A stretch of DNA of 64,000 bases from Propionigenium maris DSM 9537 (GTDB taxonomy: Bacteria; Fusobacteriota; Fusobacteriia; Fusobacteriales; Fusobacteriaceae): NCBI RefSeq assembly GCF_027925155.1, contig NZ_BSDY01000005.1, positions 1 to 64,000 of the forward strand, read 5' to 3'. Positions 8,412 through 16,091 of the stretch are shown piece after piece. The notes under the pieces are model-generated. The model made no database searches, was not told the origin of the DNA, and was given only the letters and a program-made list of their open reading frames with translations. How positions within the stretch are numbered: the first letter of the stretch is position 1; each line of letters starts with the position of its first letter. A program made the translations under genes and the position numbers.

Positions 8412-8517
8412 AAAAAAGGTCGGACTCCTCCCTTGGGGAAGTAAATCCGACTCATATCCTTTACAGTATTTAAGAGATGATGTTATCTTACTTTTAAATT
8501 TTAATATATGCTGTTGT
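8412..8517 (-). ncRNA. Putative small RNA, family A copy 1
   Basis: A strong promoter (8524-8552) would start a minus-strand transcript near 8517. It would end about 106 bases later at a long hairpin GTCGGATTTACTTCCCC...GGGAGGAGTCCGACC followed by six Ts (8412-8417). No open frame with a ribosome site is seen in it. The 3' two thirds resemble the element at 7818-7900. An orphan promoter-terminator pair of this size is the usual look of a bacterial small RNA. It could instead be an attenuated leader of the DUF3870 gene. Confidence 0.6.
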
Positions 8518-8523
8518 ATTAAG

Positions 8524-8552
8524 ACTATACTTTCTATTTTGAGAAAAGTCAA
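8524..8552 (-). promoter_or_regulatory. Sigma70-type promoter of family A copy 1
   Basis: On the minus strand TTGACT and TATAGT are separated by exactly 17 bases. It is one of the better promoter matches in the window, yet no gene follows before the terminator at 8412. Confidence 0.75.
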
Positions 8553-8741
8553 TTTTTTAAGGGGTTTATAAAAAGGTGGTAGACCGAGAGTATCTCTCTA
8601 AATGAGATTTTATCTATATGAGATATGAACGAAATAGTGGAGGATAAAACTATAGATAATATAAATGGGAAAAAGAAGGATCTTTCGTGTAGAATATAGT
8701 TATGAAATTAAAGGATAAGAATTTGAATATGGGGTGATAAT

Positions 8742-9791
8742 GTGAGCTATTTGGCTGAAAAGATAAACTTAACAAATCCCTTTGAGGTTGAGGAGGTAAG
8801 GGGATTTCTGGGGAAATTTGACTTGGATTTTGAGGAGGGGATAGATTACACCGTTGCTGTGAGAAGGGATGGTGCAGTGGTGGCAACCTGTTCCAAGGCA
8901 AAAAATATACTCAAGTGTTTTGCTGTGGATGACAGCATGCAGGGGAAGGGTGTAACCAACATAATGATAAAAAACCTCCAGGACAAGCTCTTTGAGGAGG
9001 GGATATTTCACTCCTTCATCTTTACCAAGCCCGAGTATATAAATACCTTTGAAAGTCTGGGGTATAAGGAGGTTGAGAGGTCGGAAAGGGTAGCCCTTCT
9101 AGAGGGAGGCTTCGGAGGGATAGAGAAATCCCTTAAAGAGCTTGGGAAGAAGTATGGTCTTAAAGGGGACACCTCAAGAACAGCCCTTGTAATGAACTGC
9201 AACCCATTTACTCTGGGACACAGATACCTTATAGAGAGAGCCAGCCAGGTAAGTGAGGAGGTTGTGGTATTCCTAGTGGAGGAGGACAGATCCCTCTTTC
9301 CCTTTAAAACGAGGCTTGAACTTGTAAGAAGGGGAGTGGCAGACCTTGAAAATGTAAGGGTTGTACCAGGGGGAGAGTATATCATCTCCAGCGCTACCTT
9401 CCCGGCATACTTCCTCAGGGAGAAGGGCGAGCACCTTACAGAGTACACCACCCTGGATGCCAAGATATTCGGGAGGTACTTCTGCAGCTACTTTAATATA
9501 AAGAAGAGGATGGTGGGGGATGAGCCCTACTGCGAGGTGACAAGAGCCTATAATGAAGCCCTTGAAAGGATCCTGAAGACCTATGGGGTAGAGGTGGAGA
9601 TAGTAAAGAGGAAGGAAGAGGATGACAGAGCTATAAGTGCTTCCAGGGTAAGGGGAAGCATAAAGGAAAACAAGGGGATAGTTAGAGATGAGCTTATCCA
9701 CCTACTTCCAGAAACAACCCTTGAATTCCTGGAAACGGAAGAGGGAAGCAGAATAGTGGAGAAGATAATTGTGAGTAATACAGCCCACTAG
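8742..9791 (+). CDS. citC: [Citrate (pro-3S)-lyase] ligase CitC
   Basis: CitC uses acetate and ATP to acetylate the thiol of the citrate lyase prosthetic group, which activates the enzyme. The 349-residue protein has an N-terminal GNAT-like domain (CFAVDDSMQGKGVTNIMIKN near residue 66). The nucleotidyltransferase domain that follows has MNCNPFTLGHRYLIERA near 150 and a late SASRVRGSI motif. It starts at GTG 8742 after a GGGGTG ribosome site. citX and citG follow closely, but citD, citE and citF are not here, so the lyase itself must be elsewhere or absent. Confidence 0.95.
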   Translation: MSYLAEKINLTNPFEVEEVRGFLGKFDLDFEEGIDYTVAVRRDGAVVATCSKAKNILKCFAVDDSMQGKGVTNIMIKNLQDKLFEEGIFHSFIFTKPEYINTFESLGYKEVERSERVALLEGGFGGIEKSLKELGKKYGLKGDTSRTALVMNCNPFTLGHRYLIERASQVSEEVVVFLVEEDRSLFPFKTRLELVRRGVADLENVRVVPGGEYIISSATFPAYFLREKGEHLTEYTTLDAKIFGRYFCSYFNIKKRMVGDEPYCEVTRAYNEALERILKTYGVEVEIVKRKEEDDRAISASRVRGSIKENKGIVRDELIHLLPETTLEFLETEEGSRIVEKIIVSNTAH

Positions 9792-9828
9792 GGTGTAAGG
9801 ATAAAATCAATAGGTAAGGGTGGATGGA

Positions 9829-10350
9829 ATGAAGATAGACAGGGAATTAGAGGAGAAGATAAGGGGGATCCTGGATGCCAGAGAGGCAAGGGTGGAAAGG
9901 ATGGAGAGGCTCAGGGATGAGTACCCCCTGCCATCGGTGGTAGTTAGATGCAACTATCCTGGGGCAAAGAAGGACAACCCTACCTCAAGAAAAGTTGTGG
10001 AGGCTCTGAGGGAGGAAGTGGAGAGGATCTTAGGTACAGATATAAAAAAGACGGAGAGGATAGAATCCTTTGAGGGCTTAACCTATATCTACATGGTAGA
10101 GGGAGATACAGGAAGACTCAAGGAGCAGATGATGGAGTTAGAGGAAAGACATCCCTACGGGAGGCTTGCCGATATAGATGTGTATCATGGAGATGGCAGG
10201 GGCATAGGCAGAGGGGAGATAGGAAGATCCCCAAGAAGGTGCTATATATGCCAGGAGGAAGCCCATCTATGTGTGAGAAGCAGAAAGCATACATTGGAGG
10301 AGCTGGAAAAATATATTGAGATGAAGGTCTGGGGTAGAGAAGATGTATAG
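9829..10350 (+). CDS. citX: Citrate lyase holo-[acyl-carrier protein] synthase CitX
   Basis: CitX transfers the phosphoribosyl-dephospho-CoA group to the acyl carrier subunit CitD. The protein is about 173 residues from ATG 9829; a GTG at 9820 is an in-frame alternative. Features typical of the family are LPSVVVRCNYPGAKKDNPTS, the DIDVYHGDGRGIGR-type stretch and a C-terminal CYICQEEAHLCVRSRKH. It lies about 40 bases after citC and overlaps citG by 8 bases, so the three form one transcription unit. Confidence 0.93.
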   Translation: MKIDRELEEKIRGILDAREARVERMERLRDEYPLPSVVVRCNYPGAKKDNPTSRKVVEALREEVERILGTDIKKTERIESFEGLTYIYMVEGDTGRLKEQMMELEERHPYGRLADIDVYHGDGRGIGRGEIGRSPRRCYICQEEAHLCVRSRKHTLEELEKYIEMKVWGREDV

Positions 10351-11188
10351 AGAAGAAGTTTACAGAATGGGAGAGTTTGCTGTGGAAGCCATGGTGAAGG
10401 AGGCAGCGTGCTATCCATCCTTTGGACTGGTATCTCCGGTTTCCAAGGGGGCCCACACAGATATGGATTACTACACCTTTATAGAGAGTAGTGCAGTCCT
10501 TCAGAGGTATTTTCTGGAGATGGCCCATGTGGCCATGAGCGGGGCTGAGATAGAGGATATCTTTAAGAGGTGTAGGAAGATTGGTATAGAGGCTGAGGCA
10601 GCCATGTACAAAAGAACCAAGGGAGTCAATACCCACAAGGGGATGATATTTGTCCTGGGGTTAACCCTTATTGCATCTTCAGTTGTAGTAGCCAGAAAAG
10701 GGGAGTTTCAGGAGATCCCCCATGTGATCAAGGAGATGACCATGGGGATAGTAGAGGCAGAGCTGAGACACCTCACCGGTAAGGAGGACCTCACCCACGG
10801 AGAGAGGGTATTCCTTGAGTATGGAATAACAGGTATCAGAGGAGAGGCGGAAGCGGGGCTTCCTGCAGTATTCAATCATGCCCTGAAGGCTTATAGGGAG
10901 TGTGAGCTAGAGGAGAATGAAAGGCTGGTGTATACCCTCTTGGAGATTATGGCCTTTTGTGAGGATACTACCATCCTTCACAGGCATGATCTGGGAACCT
11001 TAAAGGAGGTTAAGGAGAGAAGTGGTGAACTCCTTAGATCCTTTGGGAAACCTATAAAGCTCGATATGGAGAGGATAGAGAAGGTGAGCCTGGAGTTTAG
11101 CAGACGGAGGATCAGTCCGGGAGGGTGTGCAGACCTGCTGGCAGTAACCATATTCCTGTCCAGGATAAGGGAGGAGTTTTTTAGGTAG
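10343..11188 (+). CDS. citG: Triphosphoribosyl-dephospho-CoA synthase CitG
   Basis: CitG makes 2'-(5''-triphosphoribosyl)-3'-dephospho-CoA, the precursor that CitX attaches to CitD. The 281-residue protein has the family segments AACYPSFGLVSPVSKGAHTD, KGVNTHKGMIFVLG, GITGIRGEAEAGLP and a late SPGGCADLLAVTIFL. It starts inside the end of citX and is followed by a strong terminator. In many bacteria CitG and CitX are fused; here they are separate, as in E. coli-type cit operons. Confidence 0.94.
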   Translation: MYREEVYRMGEFAVEAMVKEAACYPSFGLVSPVSKGAHTDMDYYTFIESSAVLQRYFLEMAHVAMSGAEIEDIFKRCRKIGIEAEAAMYKRTKGVNTHKGMIFVLGLTLIASSVVVARKGEFQEIPHVIKEMTMGIVEAELRHLTGKEDLTHGERVFLEYGITGIRGEAEAGLPAVFNHALKAYRECELEENERLVYTLLEIMAFCEDTTILHRHDLGTLKEVKERSGELLRSFGKPIKLDMERIEKVSLEFSRRRISPGGCADLLAVTIFLSRIREEFFR

Positions 11189-11222
11189 CTCTGAAAGGGC
11201 ATAAAGAGAATAGATGCCTTAA

Positions 11223-11249
11223 AAGGAGGGGATATCCCCTCCTTTTTTT
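11223..11249. terminator. Terminator between citG and the convergent CRP gene
   Basis: AAAGGAGGGGATATCCCCTCCTTT is a long perfect hairpin followed by a T-run on the plus strand, with an A-run on the other side. It can therefore serve both converging transcripts. Confidence 0.9.
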
Positions 11250-11269
11250 GTTTTAAACCTATAGGTGCT

Positions 11270-11911
11270 CTAGATCTTCTGAATAGCATCGTAGTCCAGG
11301 ATCTCTATGAAATTTTTTTCCTTAATGAGGACTCCCCTATCTGAAAGTTTCCTAATAATTCTTTGGAAGGTTCTCAGATCGATGTGGAGAAGGTGAGCAA
11401 GGTCCTCGGAAGATGAGAAGCGATAAGATCCTCCCCTGGTCACTATGAAGTTTAGCAGGTACTGTTCATTGGTGTAGTTAACCTTAGCTGCATAATTTTT
11501 AAGCATCTTAAATAGGTTTATGGACATAGCTGAAAGCATCTTCTCATAGAGGGAGAGGATGAACTTGATACTCGTTGTCTGGAGGGCCTTTTTTATAGGT
11601 ATCTCAAGGACGGTACACCTGTCCATTCCCCTTAAGATGAAATCCAGCTCCTCCTCTATAAATATATTCAGCATCCCAATCCCCTCATCTTTCTGAAGTC
11701 TAATGTGAAACTCCAGTCCATCGTCGGTATAAGCGTGGACAAAGGCATCTCCGCTTTTTACAAGATAGGCTTTATCATCCTTGGGAAAGAGGGCATCCTT
11801 CTTGGTCAGGTGGTGGAGGATAAATTCTCCCTCAAGTCCCTCCTTCATAAGCTGCTCTATGTCATCCCTGTTTAATTCAGGCATTAGCCTAGCCATCTCT
11901 TTTCTGTTCAT
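11270..11911 (-). CDS. CRP/FNR-family transcription regulator (copy 1)
   Basis: The 213-residue protein has a divergent cyclic-nucleotide-binding-like beta-roll (residues about 30-110) and a C-terminal winged helix. The recognition region is SSSEDLAHLLHIDLRTFQRIIRKLSDRGVLIKEKN. It lacks the N-terminal cysteine set of FNR, so a direct [4Fe-4S] oxygen sensor is unlikely. It is the third gene of the operon with the FAD reductase and the RdhA-like gene (12 bases after the latter). It may sense the substrate of that enzyme, as CprK does in Desulfitobacterium. That role is inferred from context. Confidence 0.85.
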   Translation of the reverse strand: MNRKEMARLMPELNRDDIEQLMKEGLEGEFILHHLTKKDALFPKDDKAYLVKSGDAFVHAYTDDGLEFHIRLQKDEGIGMLNIFIEEELDFILRGMDRCTVLEIPIKKALQTTSIKFILSLYEKMLSAMSINLFKMLKNYAAKVNYTNEQYLLNFIVTRGGSYRFSSSEDLAHLLHIDLRTFQRIIRKLSDRGVLIKEKNFIEILDYDAIQKI

Positions 11912-11922
11912 AGGGTCCTCCT

Positions 11923-13206
11923 CTAATCCAGGTTATATGAGTAGTATGGCGGTATCGCTTCCATGGCTCTTTCAAATCCCATCTTGTGCAGGGGACAGAC
12001 CTTGATACACCATCCGCACTCGCTGTTCATTCCTACCATAGAAGAGAAGCACTTCTTGTCGTTTAGCCTTCTTCTCATAGCTCCCCTCATCCTCACAGCT
12101 TCCTTTGGGATAGCGCCCACAGGACACGCCTTCTGGCACATTCTGCACCTGGAACAAAACTCCTCTACATTAAAATCCTTAGGTCCATCTGGTTCCACAT
12201 CTGCTTCCAAGATTACTGCACAGAACCTCACCCTTGGTCCATACTCCCTTGTGAGAACATTGGCTGAGGTTCCGAAGTTTGCCACACCGGCATTAACAGC
12301 ATGGTGGCTGAACTTCACCTCCCCGTCTAAAGACATCCTCGGGTGTGCTCCCCACCCCTTGGACCTTATAAAATCAGCCAGGGCATGGGCTCCCTCTCCG
12401 GCATCTGCGTAGGTTCTCATTACCCATAGCTCTCCCGTCTTAGCTCCCGGAGCAGGCATCTCTTCTATCTGCTCTGTATCCATCTCCATTCCCAGGACCA
12501 CTATATTCTGGTAGGGAGCTACAGAGTCATTTCCATCTCCCAGAAATCTCCTGTCTATCTTGGTGAAGCCCACTACTCCAAATCCCAGCTCACCGGCTTT
12601 TTTCCTGATCTCCTCCTTGAGCTTGACCAGGTTCTTCTCCTTATTGGGAGCTTTAGGGAGGTCGTGTTCCCTGTGAACCTCCTCCTCCATTCTGAACCTG
12701 TCCCTCATAATTCTCAGTATATAACTGTAGTGGTCCCCGGTGGCATCCTCTATATTCTGCATGACATAGGAGATAAACATATTTATATCCTTCCATACAT
12801 CTGGCTCCCCCCAGAGAGGTTCATTTTCATAGGCCACATCCATCTCCTCCTGGTTGAGGATGTTGAACATGTGGTTGTTATCTGTTATGGACTTCCCCTC
12901 ATTTAGAGGGGAGGCCTTGGTAAGACAGGTCTCGGGGTCCCACCTAAGCATGTAATCGTGCTTTGTGTCATCCCTGCCCACTACAGCCATTTTATTTTCA
13001 GTGTGCCACTTTGTCCTGTTTGTAGTTCTGATATCTTTGAGATACCTGTCATACTCCTCCCTGATCTCCTGAAACCCCTCTATATCTTTGGACATCTCCT
13101 CTATTATCTCCATAAATACCCCTGTACTCTCAAGTTTTCTCTTTAAAAACTTGTCTCCCAGCATTGTATCCATTACCCTTTTCATAGCTTCCTTACTTGG
13201 TCTCAT
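11923..13206 (-). CDS. Reductive dehalogenase-like Fe-S protein (RdhA-like copy 1)
   Basis: The protein has 427 residues from ATG 13206, preceded by GGAGG; the open frame extends five codons further to a TTG. The C-terminal half matches the RdhA/QueG superfamily. It has ADFIRSKGWGAHPR, HAVNAGVANFGTSANVLTRE-YGPR, then CSRCRMCQKACP (CX2CX2CX3CP, Cys351-361) and Cys386 followed by CGWCIKVCP (Cys397-404), two [4Fe-4S] sites. Tyr266 and Arg325 are 59 residues apart, the spacing I recall for the catalytic Tyr246 and Arg305 of PceA. No twin-arginine signal, membrane anchor or RdhB partner is seen, so the protein is probably cytosolic. Corrinoid binding is expected from the family, not shown. A QueG-like epoxyqueuosine reductase is less likely given the long N-terminal part and the paired reductase gene. 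Confidence 0.72.
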   Translation of the reverse strand: MRPSKEAMKRVMDTMLGDKFLKRKLESTGVFMEIIEEMSKDIEGFQEIREEYDRYLKDIRTTNRTKWHTENKMAVVGRDDTKHDYMLRWDPETCLTKASPLNEGKSITDNNHMFNILNQEEMDVAYENEPLWGEPDVWKDINMFISYVMQNIEDATGDHYSYILRIMRDRFRMEEEVHREHDLPKAPNKEKNLVKLKEEIRKKAGELGFGVVGFTKIDRRFLGDGNDSVAPYQNIVVLGMEMDTEQIEEMPAPGAKTGELWVMRTYADAGEGAHALADFIRSKGWGAHPRMSLDGEVKFSHHAVNAGVANFGTSANVLTREYGPRVRFCAVILEADVEPDGPKDFNVEEFCSRCRMCQKACPVGAIPKEAVRMRGAMRRRLNDKKCFSSMVGMNSECGWCIKVCPLHKMGFERAMEAIPPYYSYNLD

Positions 13207-13225
13207 TCCTACCTCCAACAACTAT

Positions 13226-15160
13226 TTAATATCTTCTTCTGGAATTTCTGTCACACCTCATACACCTTCTGGCCTCGCACCTTGCTTCCTCCTCGGTAAA
13301 GGTTCTCACAGCTTCCTTGAAGTTGATCCTCTCATCTACACACCTGATCTCTTCCTCTACCTTGGAAGTATTCCATATATCTATATTCAGGGGGATCTCC
13401 GGCACCTGAACTTCCTCACCGGTATAGATTCCACTACCTCTGAGGTATCTGTCTATAGCTTCGGCACCTCTTTTACCTTCAGCAATGGCTTTTATGGCAC
13501 TTCCTACCTGCAGCATATCTCCAGCAGCAAAGACTCCCTTAGCACTGGTCTTAAGGGTCACAGGATCAGCTGCTATCCATCCTCTTTCATCTACCTCTAT
13601 CTCCTCGGTAAAATAGCTGTTATCAGGTCTCTGCCCAATGGCAAAGATAAGGGAATCTACCGGTAGTTCAAGGACCTCCTCATCGTCGTAGACAGGGGCA
13701 AATCTATACTCATCATCCAGTACAGAGAGACACCTCTTAAGGGTAACCTTCTCCACACATCCCTCTATACTTTTAAAGGTCTCCCTGAGGGAGTAACCGT
13801 TCGCGAACTCCACTCCCTCCTCCAGAGCCTCCCTCTTCTCCTCTTCCGTTGCAGGCATCTCATGGATATTACCTTCCAGGGTTGCCACGATCACTTTTTC
13901 TGCTCCAAGTCTTATGGTAGTTCTGGCAGCGTCCATAGCCACATCTCCTCCACCTATTACAAGGACTCTTTTACCGATCTTCTCTCTCCCCTCAGTCTTG
14001 ACCTCCTTCAGAAGCTTTACAGCTGTCTCTATTCCATCTCCCTGAGCAAGAGCATTCCCCAGGTGGCATCCAGTTGCCAGAAGGATGGAGTCGTAGTTGG
14101 ACCTTATCTCATCTATGTGGATATCCCTTCCAACCCTTACTCCTGTCTTGATCTCCACTCCCAGCTTCGTTATATAATCCACCTCTGTATCTATTGTAGA
14201 CTGGGGAAGCCTGTATGCAGGGATCCCCACAGCCAGCATACCTCCCACCACTTCATTTGCCTCAAAGACTGTAACCCTGTATCCGCTTCTTCCCAGGTAG
14301 TAGGCTGCTGAAAGCCCTGCAGGACCACCGCCTACGATAGCCACACTCTTTCCGTTATCCTCTCTTCTGTCCTCGGTAAAGTTTCCAAGTCTCAGGGTCA
14401 TATCTGAAGCATACCTCTTAAGGGCTCTAACTCCCACCGATTCCTCTAACTCTCCTCTTCTGCATCTTGCTTCACAAGGTCTGGCGCAGATCTTACCACA
14501 TACAAAGGCCAGGGGATTGGACCTCTTCATGAGCCTGTATGCGTCCTCTACCCTACCGTGCTCCATAAGCTCCACATATGAAGGGATATCCACCTCGGCA
14601 GGACACTCATTGATACATTGAGCACTGTAGAGCCTTCTGCATATTGTTGTTCTGCACCTGTGATCTCTCACGTGCTCCATAAAGATATCGTAGTATCTCT
14701 CCGTCATCTCCCACACTATATCCTTGATCCTCTTTTCTGTATCATCTTCTGAGGATTCTATGGTGATCTCCCTCAGCCTCTGGAAGCTTTCCTCATTTCC
14801 CTCCTCACTGACAAGCTTCTCTGCTATCTCCCTCATCTCTATAAGGGAGCTGCTCCTCCTCTTCAGTGTATTTACACAGTATCTCATTAGAAATTTCACA
14901 TAATCCACCGGACAAAAAAGGTCGTTTAGATACATAACCTCTACCTGGCTTCTGCCCTCTGCAAACTTCTCCAGGGATCTTCCCAGGGAATCCACTCCAA
15001 GGAAATCTCCCAGTACCCCGCCAACTTGTATGGCAGATACCCTTCTTCCATTCTTTACTCCTCCGGCATAACCTTCAAGAAGATCTTTAAGGGTGGTTTC
15101 CCCTTCCACAGAGTAGCTTCCTCTGCGATTAACATCGCCCAATACTTTAACCTCTAACAT
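13226..15160 (-). CDS. NuoF/GltD-hybrid FAD-dependent NAD(P)H oxidoreductase (copy 1)
   Basis: The protein has 644 residues from ATG 15160, chosen because an AGGAGG site precedes it. The N-terminal ~130 residues resemble the SLBB and Fe-S end of NuoF, but the usual SCGxCxPC cluster motif is replaced by one Cys (NDLFCPVDYVKF). A Cys-rich Fe-S domain follows (about 169-186 and CGKICARPCEARC near 221-233) like the GltD/DPYD N-terminus. Then come an FAD loop VAIVGGGPAGLSAAYY near 274 and an NAD(P) loop VLVIGGGDVAMDAAR. The tail has CEARRCMRCDR. It is 19 bases upstream of rdhA-like copy 1 and is its likely electron donor. SfrB-type NADPH oxidoreductases are the nearest known architecture. Confidence 0.85.
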   Translation of the reverse strand: MLEVKVLGDVNRRGSYSVEGETTLKDLLEGYAGGVKNGRRVSAIQVGGVLGDFLGVDSLGRSLEKFAEGRSQVEVMYLNDLFCPVDYVKFLMRYCVNTLKRRSSSLIEMREIAEKLVSEEGNEESFQRLREITIESSEDDTEKRIKDIVWEMTERYYDIFMEHVRDHRCRTTICRRLYSAQCINECPAEVDIPSYVELMEHGRVEDAYRLMKRSNPLAFVCGKICARPCEARCRRGELEESVGVRALKRYASDMTLRLGNFTEDRREDNGKSVAIVGGGPAGLSAAYYLGRSGYRVTVFEANEVVGGMLAVGIPAYRLPQSTIDTEVDYITKLGVEIKTGVRVGRDIHIDEIRSNYDSILLATGCHLGNALAQGDGIETAVKLLKEVKTEGREKIGKRVLVIGGGDVAMDAARTTIRLGAEKVIVATLEGNIHEMPATEEEKREALEEGVEFANGYSLRETFKSIEGCVEKVTLKRCLSVLDDEYRFAPVYDDEEVLELPVDSLIFAIGQRPDNSYFTEEIEVDERGWIAADPVTLKTSAKGVFAAGDMLQVGSAIKAIAEGKRGAEAIDRYLRGSGIYTGEEVQVPEIPLNIDIWNTSKVEEEIRCVDERINFKEAVRTFTEEEARCEARRCMRCDRNSRRRY

Positions 15161-15261
15161 AGACAACCTCCTACCTTTCATTTATGTATAAAGGTTAACA
15201 TCTCCAGGAAAAAATCAATTATGTCAATTACCATAGATCTGAAAAAAGTTATTAAAAAAGA

Positions 15262-15282
15262 GGAGCGCCCATAGGTGCTCCC
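15262..15282 (-). terminator. Terminator of the second CRP gene
   Basis: On the minus strand GGAGCACC-TATG-GGCGCTCC forms an 8-bp stem with one G-T pair, followed by TCTTTTTT. It separates the CRP gene from the FAD reductase operon downstream. Confidence 0.85.
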
Positions 15283-15311
15283 CTTAACTTTTCCCTGTTA
15301 TTAAAGATCTC

Positions 15312-15932
15312 TTAGAACCTTTCCTTGAGGTAGCTTTGAAAGAGGGGGACATCAGGAACTGATATCCTGTTCCTCTCCTTAACTATGATTCCCCTCTCTG
15401 TAAGCTTCTTAACTACCCTGAAGAAGTTTCTGTACTCCAGATTCAGGCAGTAGGCCAGGTCGGCCAGAGAGTTGAACTCCAGCTGATATCCCCTCTCCTT
15501 GAGGTAGAGAAGAAAGAAGGTCTCATAGGACACAGCTGTGGATCTTGTGAAGGTCCTTTCTCCAAACTCCCTGAACTTTCTGGACACATCCAGGTACATG
15601 GCCTTCCAGAAAACAGCGCTGTCCTCGAGGTCTGAAAGAGCATCCATGCTAACCCCTAGAAGCTTAACCTTGGTTCTGGCTGTCATGTTTACAAGCCAGC
15701 TGCCAAGGGGGAGGTCCACTGCCCCCACAAGCTGTCCCTTACCTGCAATGAGAAGGTGCATGGTATTGCCATTCTCAGCCACATAGTTTATATCGATCTC
15801 TCCCTCTACAATAAGGTAGATCATCTCCATCTCCTCCGCTGAAAAAGCTACCTTATCCCCCTTTTTAAAGGTATATTCAGCCACTCCCTCTACCTTCTCA
15901 AACATATCTCTTAATCTTTCAGAAACTTCCAT
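15312..15932 (-). CDS. CRP/FNR-family transcription regulator (copy 2)
   Basis: The 206-residue protein has an effector beta-roll (FKKGDKVAFSAEEMEMIYLIVEGEIDI) and a C-terminal helix-turn-helix (FNSLADLAYCLNLEYRNFFRVVKKLTERGIIVKE). FNR-type cysteines are absent; the only Cys is in the DNA-binding domain. It has a good ribosome site (GGGGAGGGG) and ends at its own terminator, so it is a single-gene unit between the two reductase modules. The ligand is unknown. Control of one or both modules is inferred from position. Confidence 0.85.
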   Translation of the reverse strand: MEVSERLRDMFEKVEGVAEYTFKKGDKVAFSAEEMEMIYLIVEGEIDINYVAENGNTMHLLIAGKGQLVGAVDLPLGSWLVNMTARTKVKLLGVSMDALSDLEDSAVFWKAMYLDVSRKFREFGERTFTRSTAVSYETFFLLYLKERGYQLEFNSLADLAYCLNLEYRNFFRVVKKLTERGIIVKERNRISVPDVPLFQSYLKERF

Positions 15933-16091
15933 CTGCCCCTCCCCTTTTTTTTAACAGTTTACAATAAATTTTTATCCCGCTTCAAGTTCTTTGTGTGTGG
16001 GCCTTATACCCACTGCTTTAAATTCAATGATTAGCAGGAGTAGGGGAATTGTTAAAGAAAGGTGAGCCAGCTCAAAGAGGTTCCTTTAAAA

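Noticed and set aside
8408..8453. Calling the 8.4 kb hairpin an ordinary terminator of an unseen minus-strand gene
   Set aside because: No gene lies on the minus strand between it and the promoter at 8524-8552, so an orphan RNA is the simpler reading.
11923..13206. Calling the RdhA-like genes QueG (epoxyqueuosine reductase)
   Set aside because: The N-terminal RWDP region, HAVNAG...YGPR layout, duplicated gene and partner reductase fit the dehalogenase branch better, though this was not tested by HMM.
15160..15250. FNR or CprK box (TTGAT-N4-ATCAA or TTAAT-N4-ATTAA) before the copy-1 operon
   Set aside because: Only AATTGACATAATTGATT is present, a direct rather than inverted repeat, so no site is claimed.
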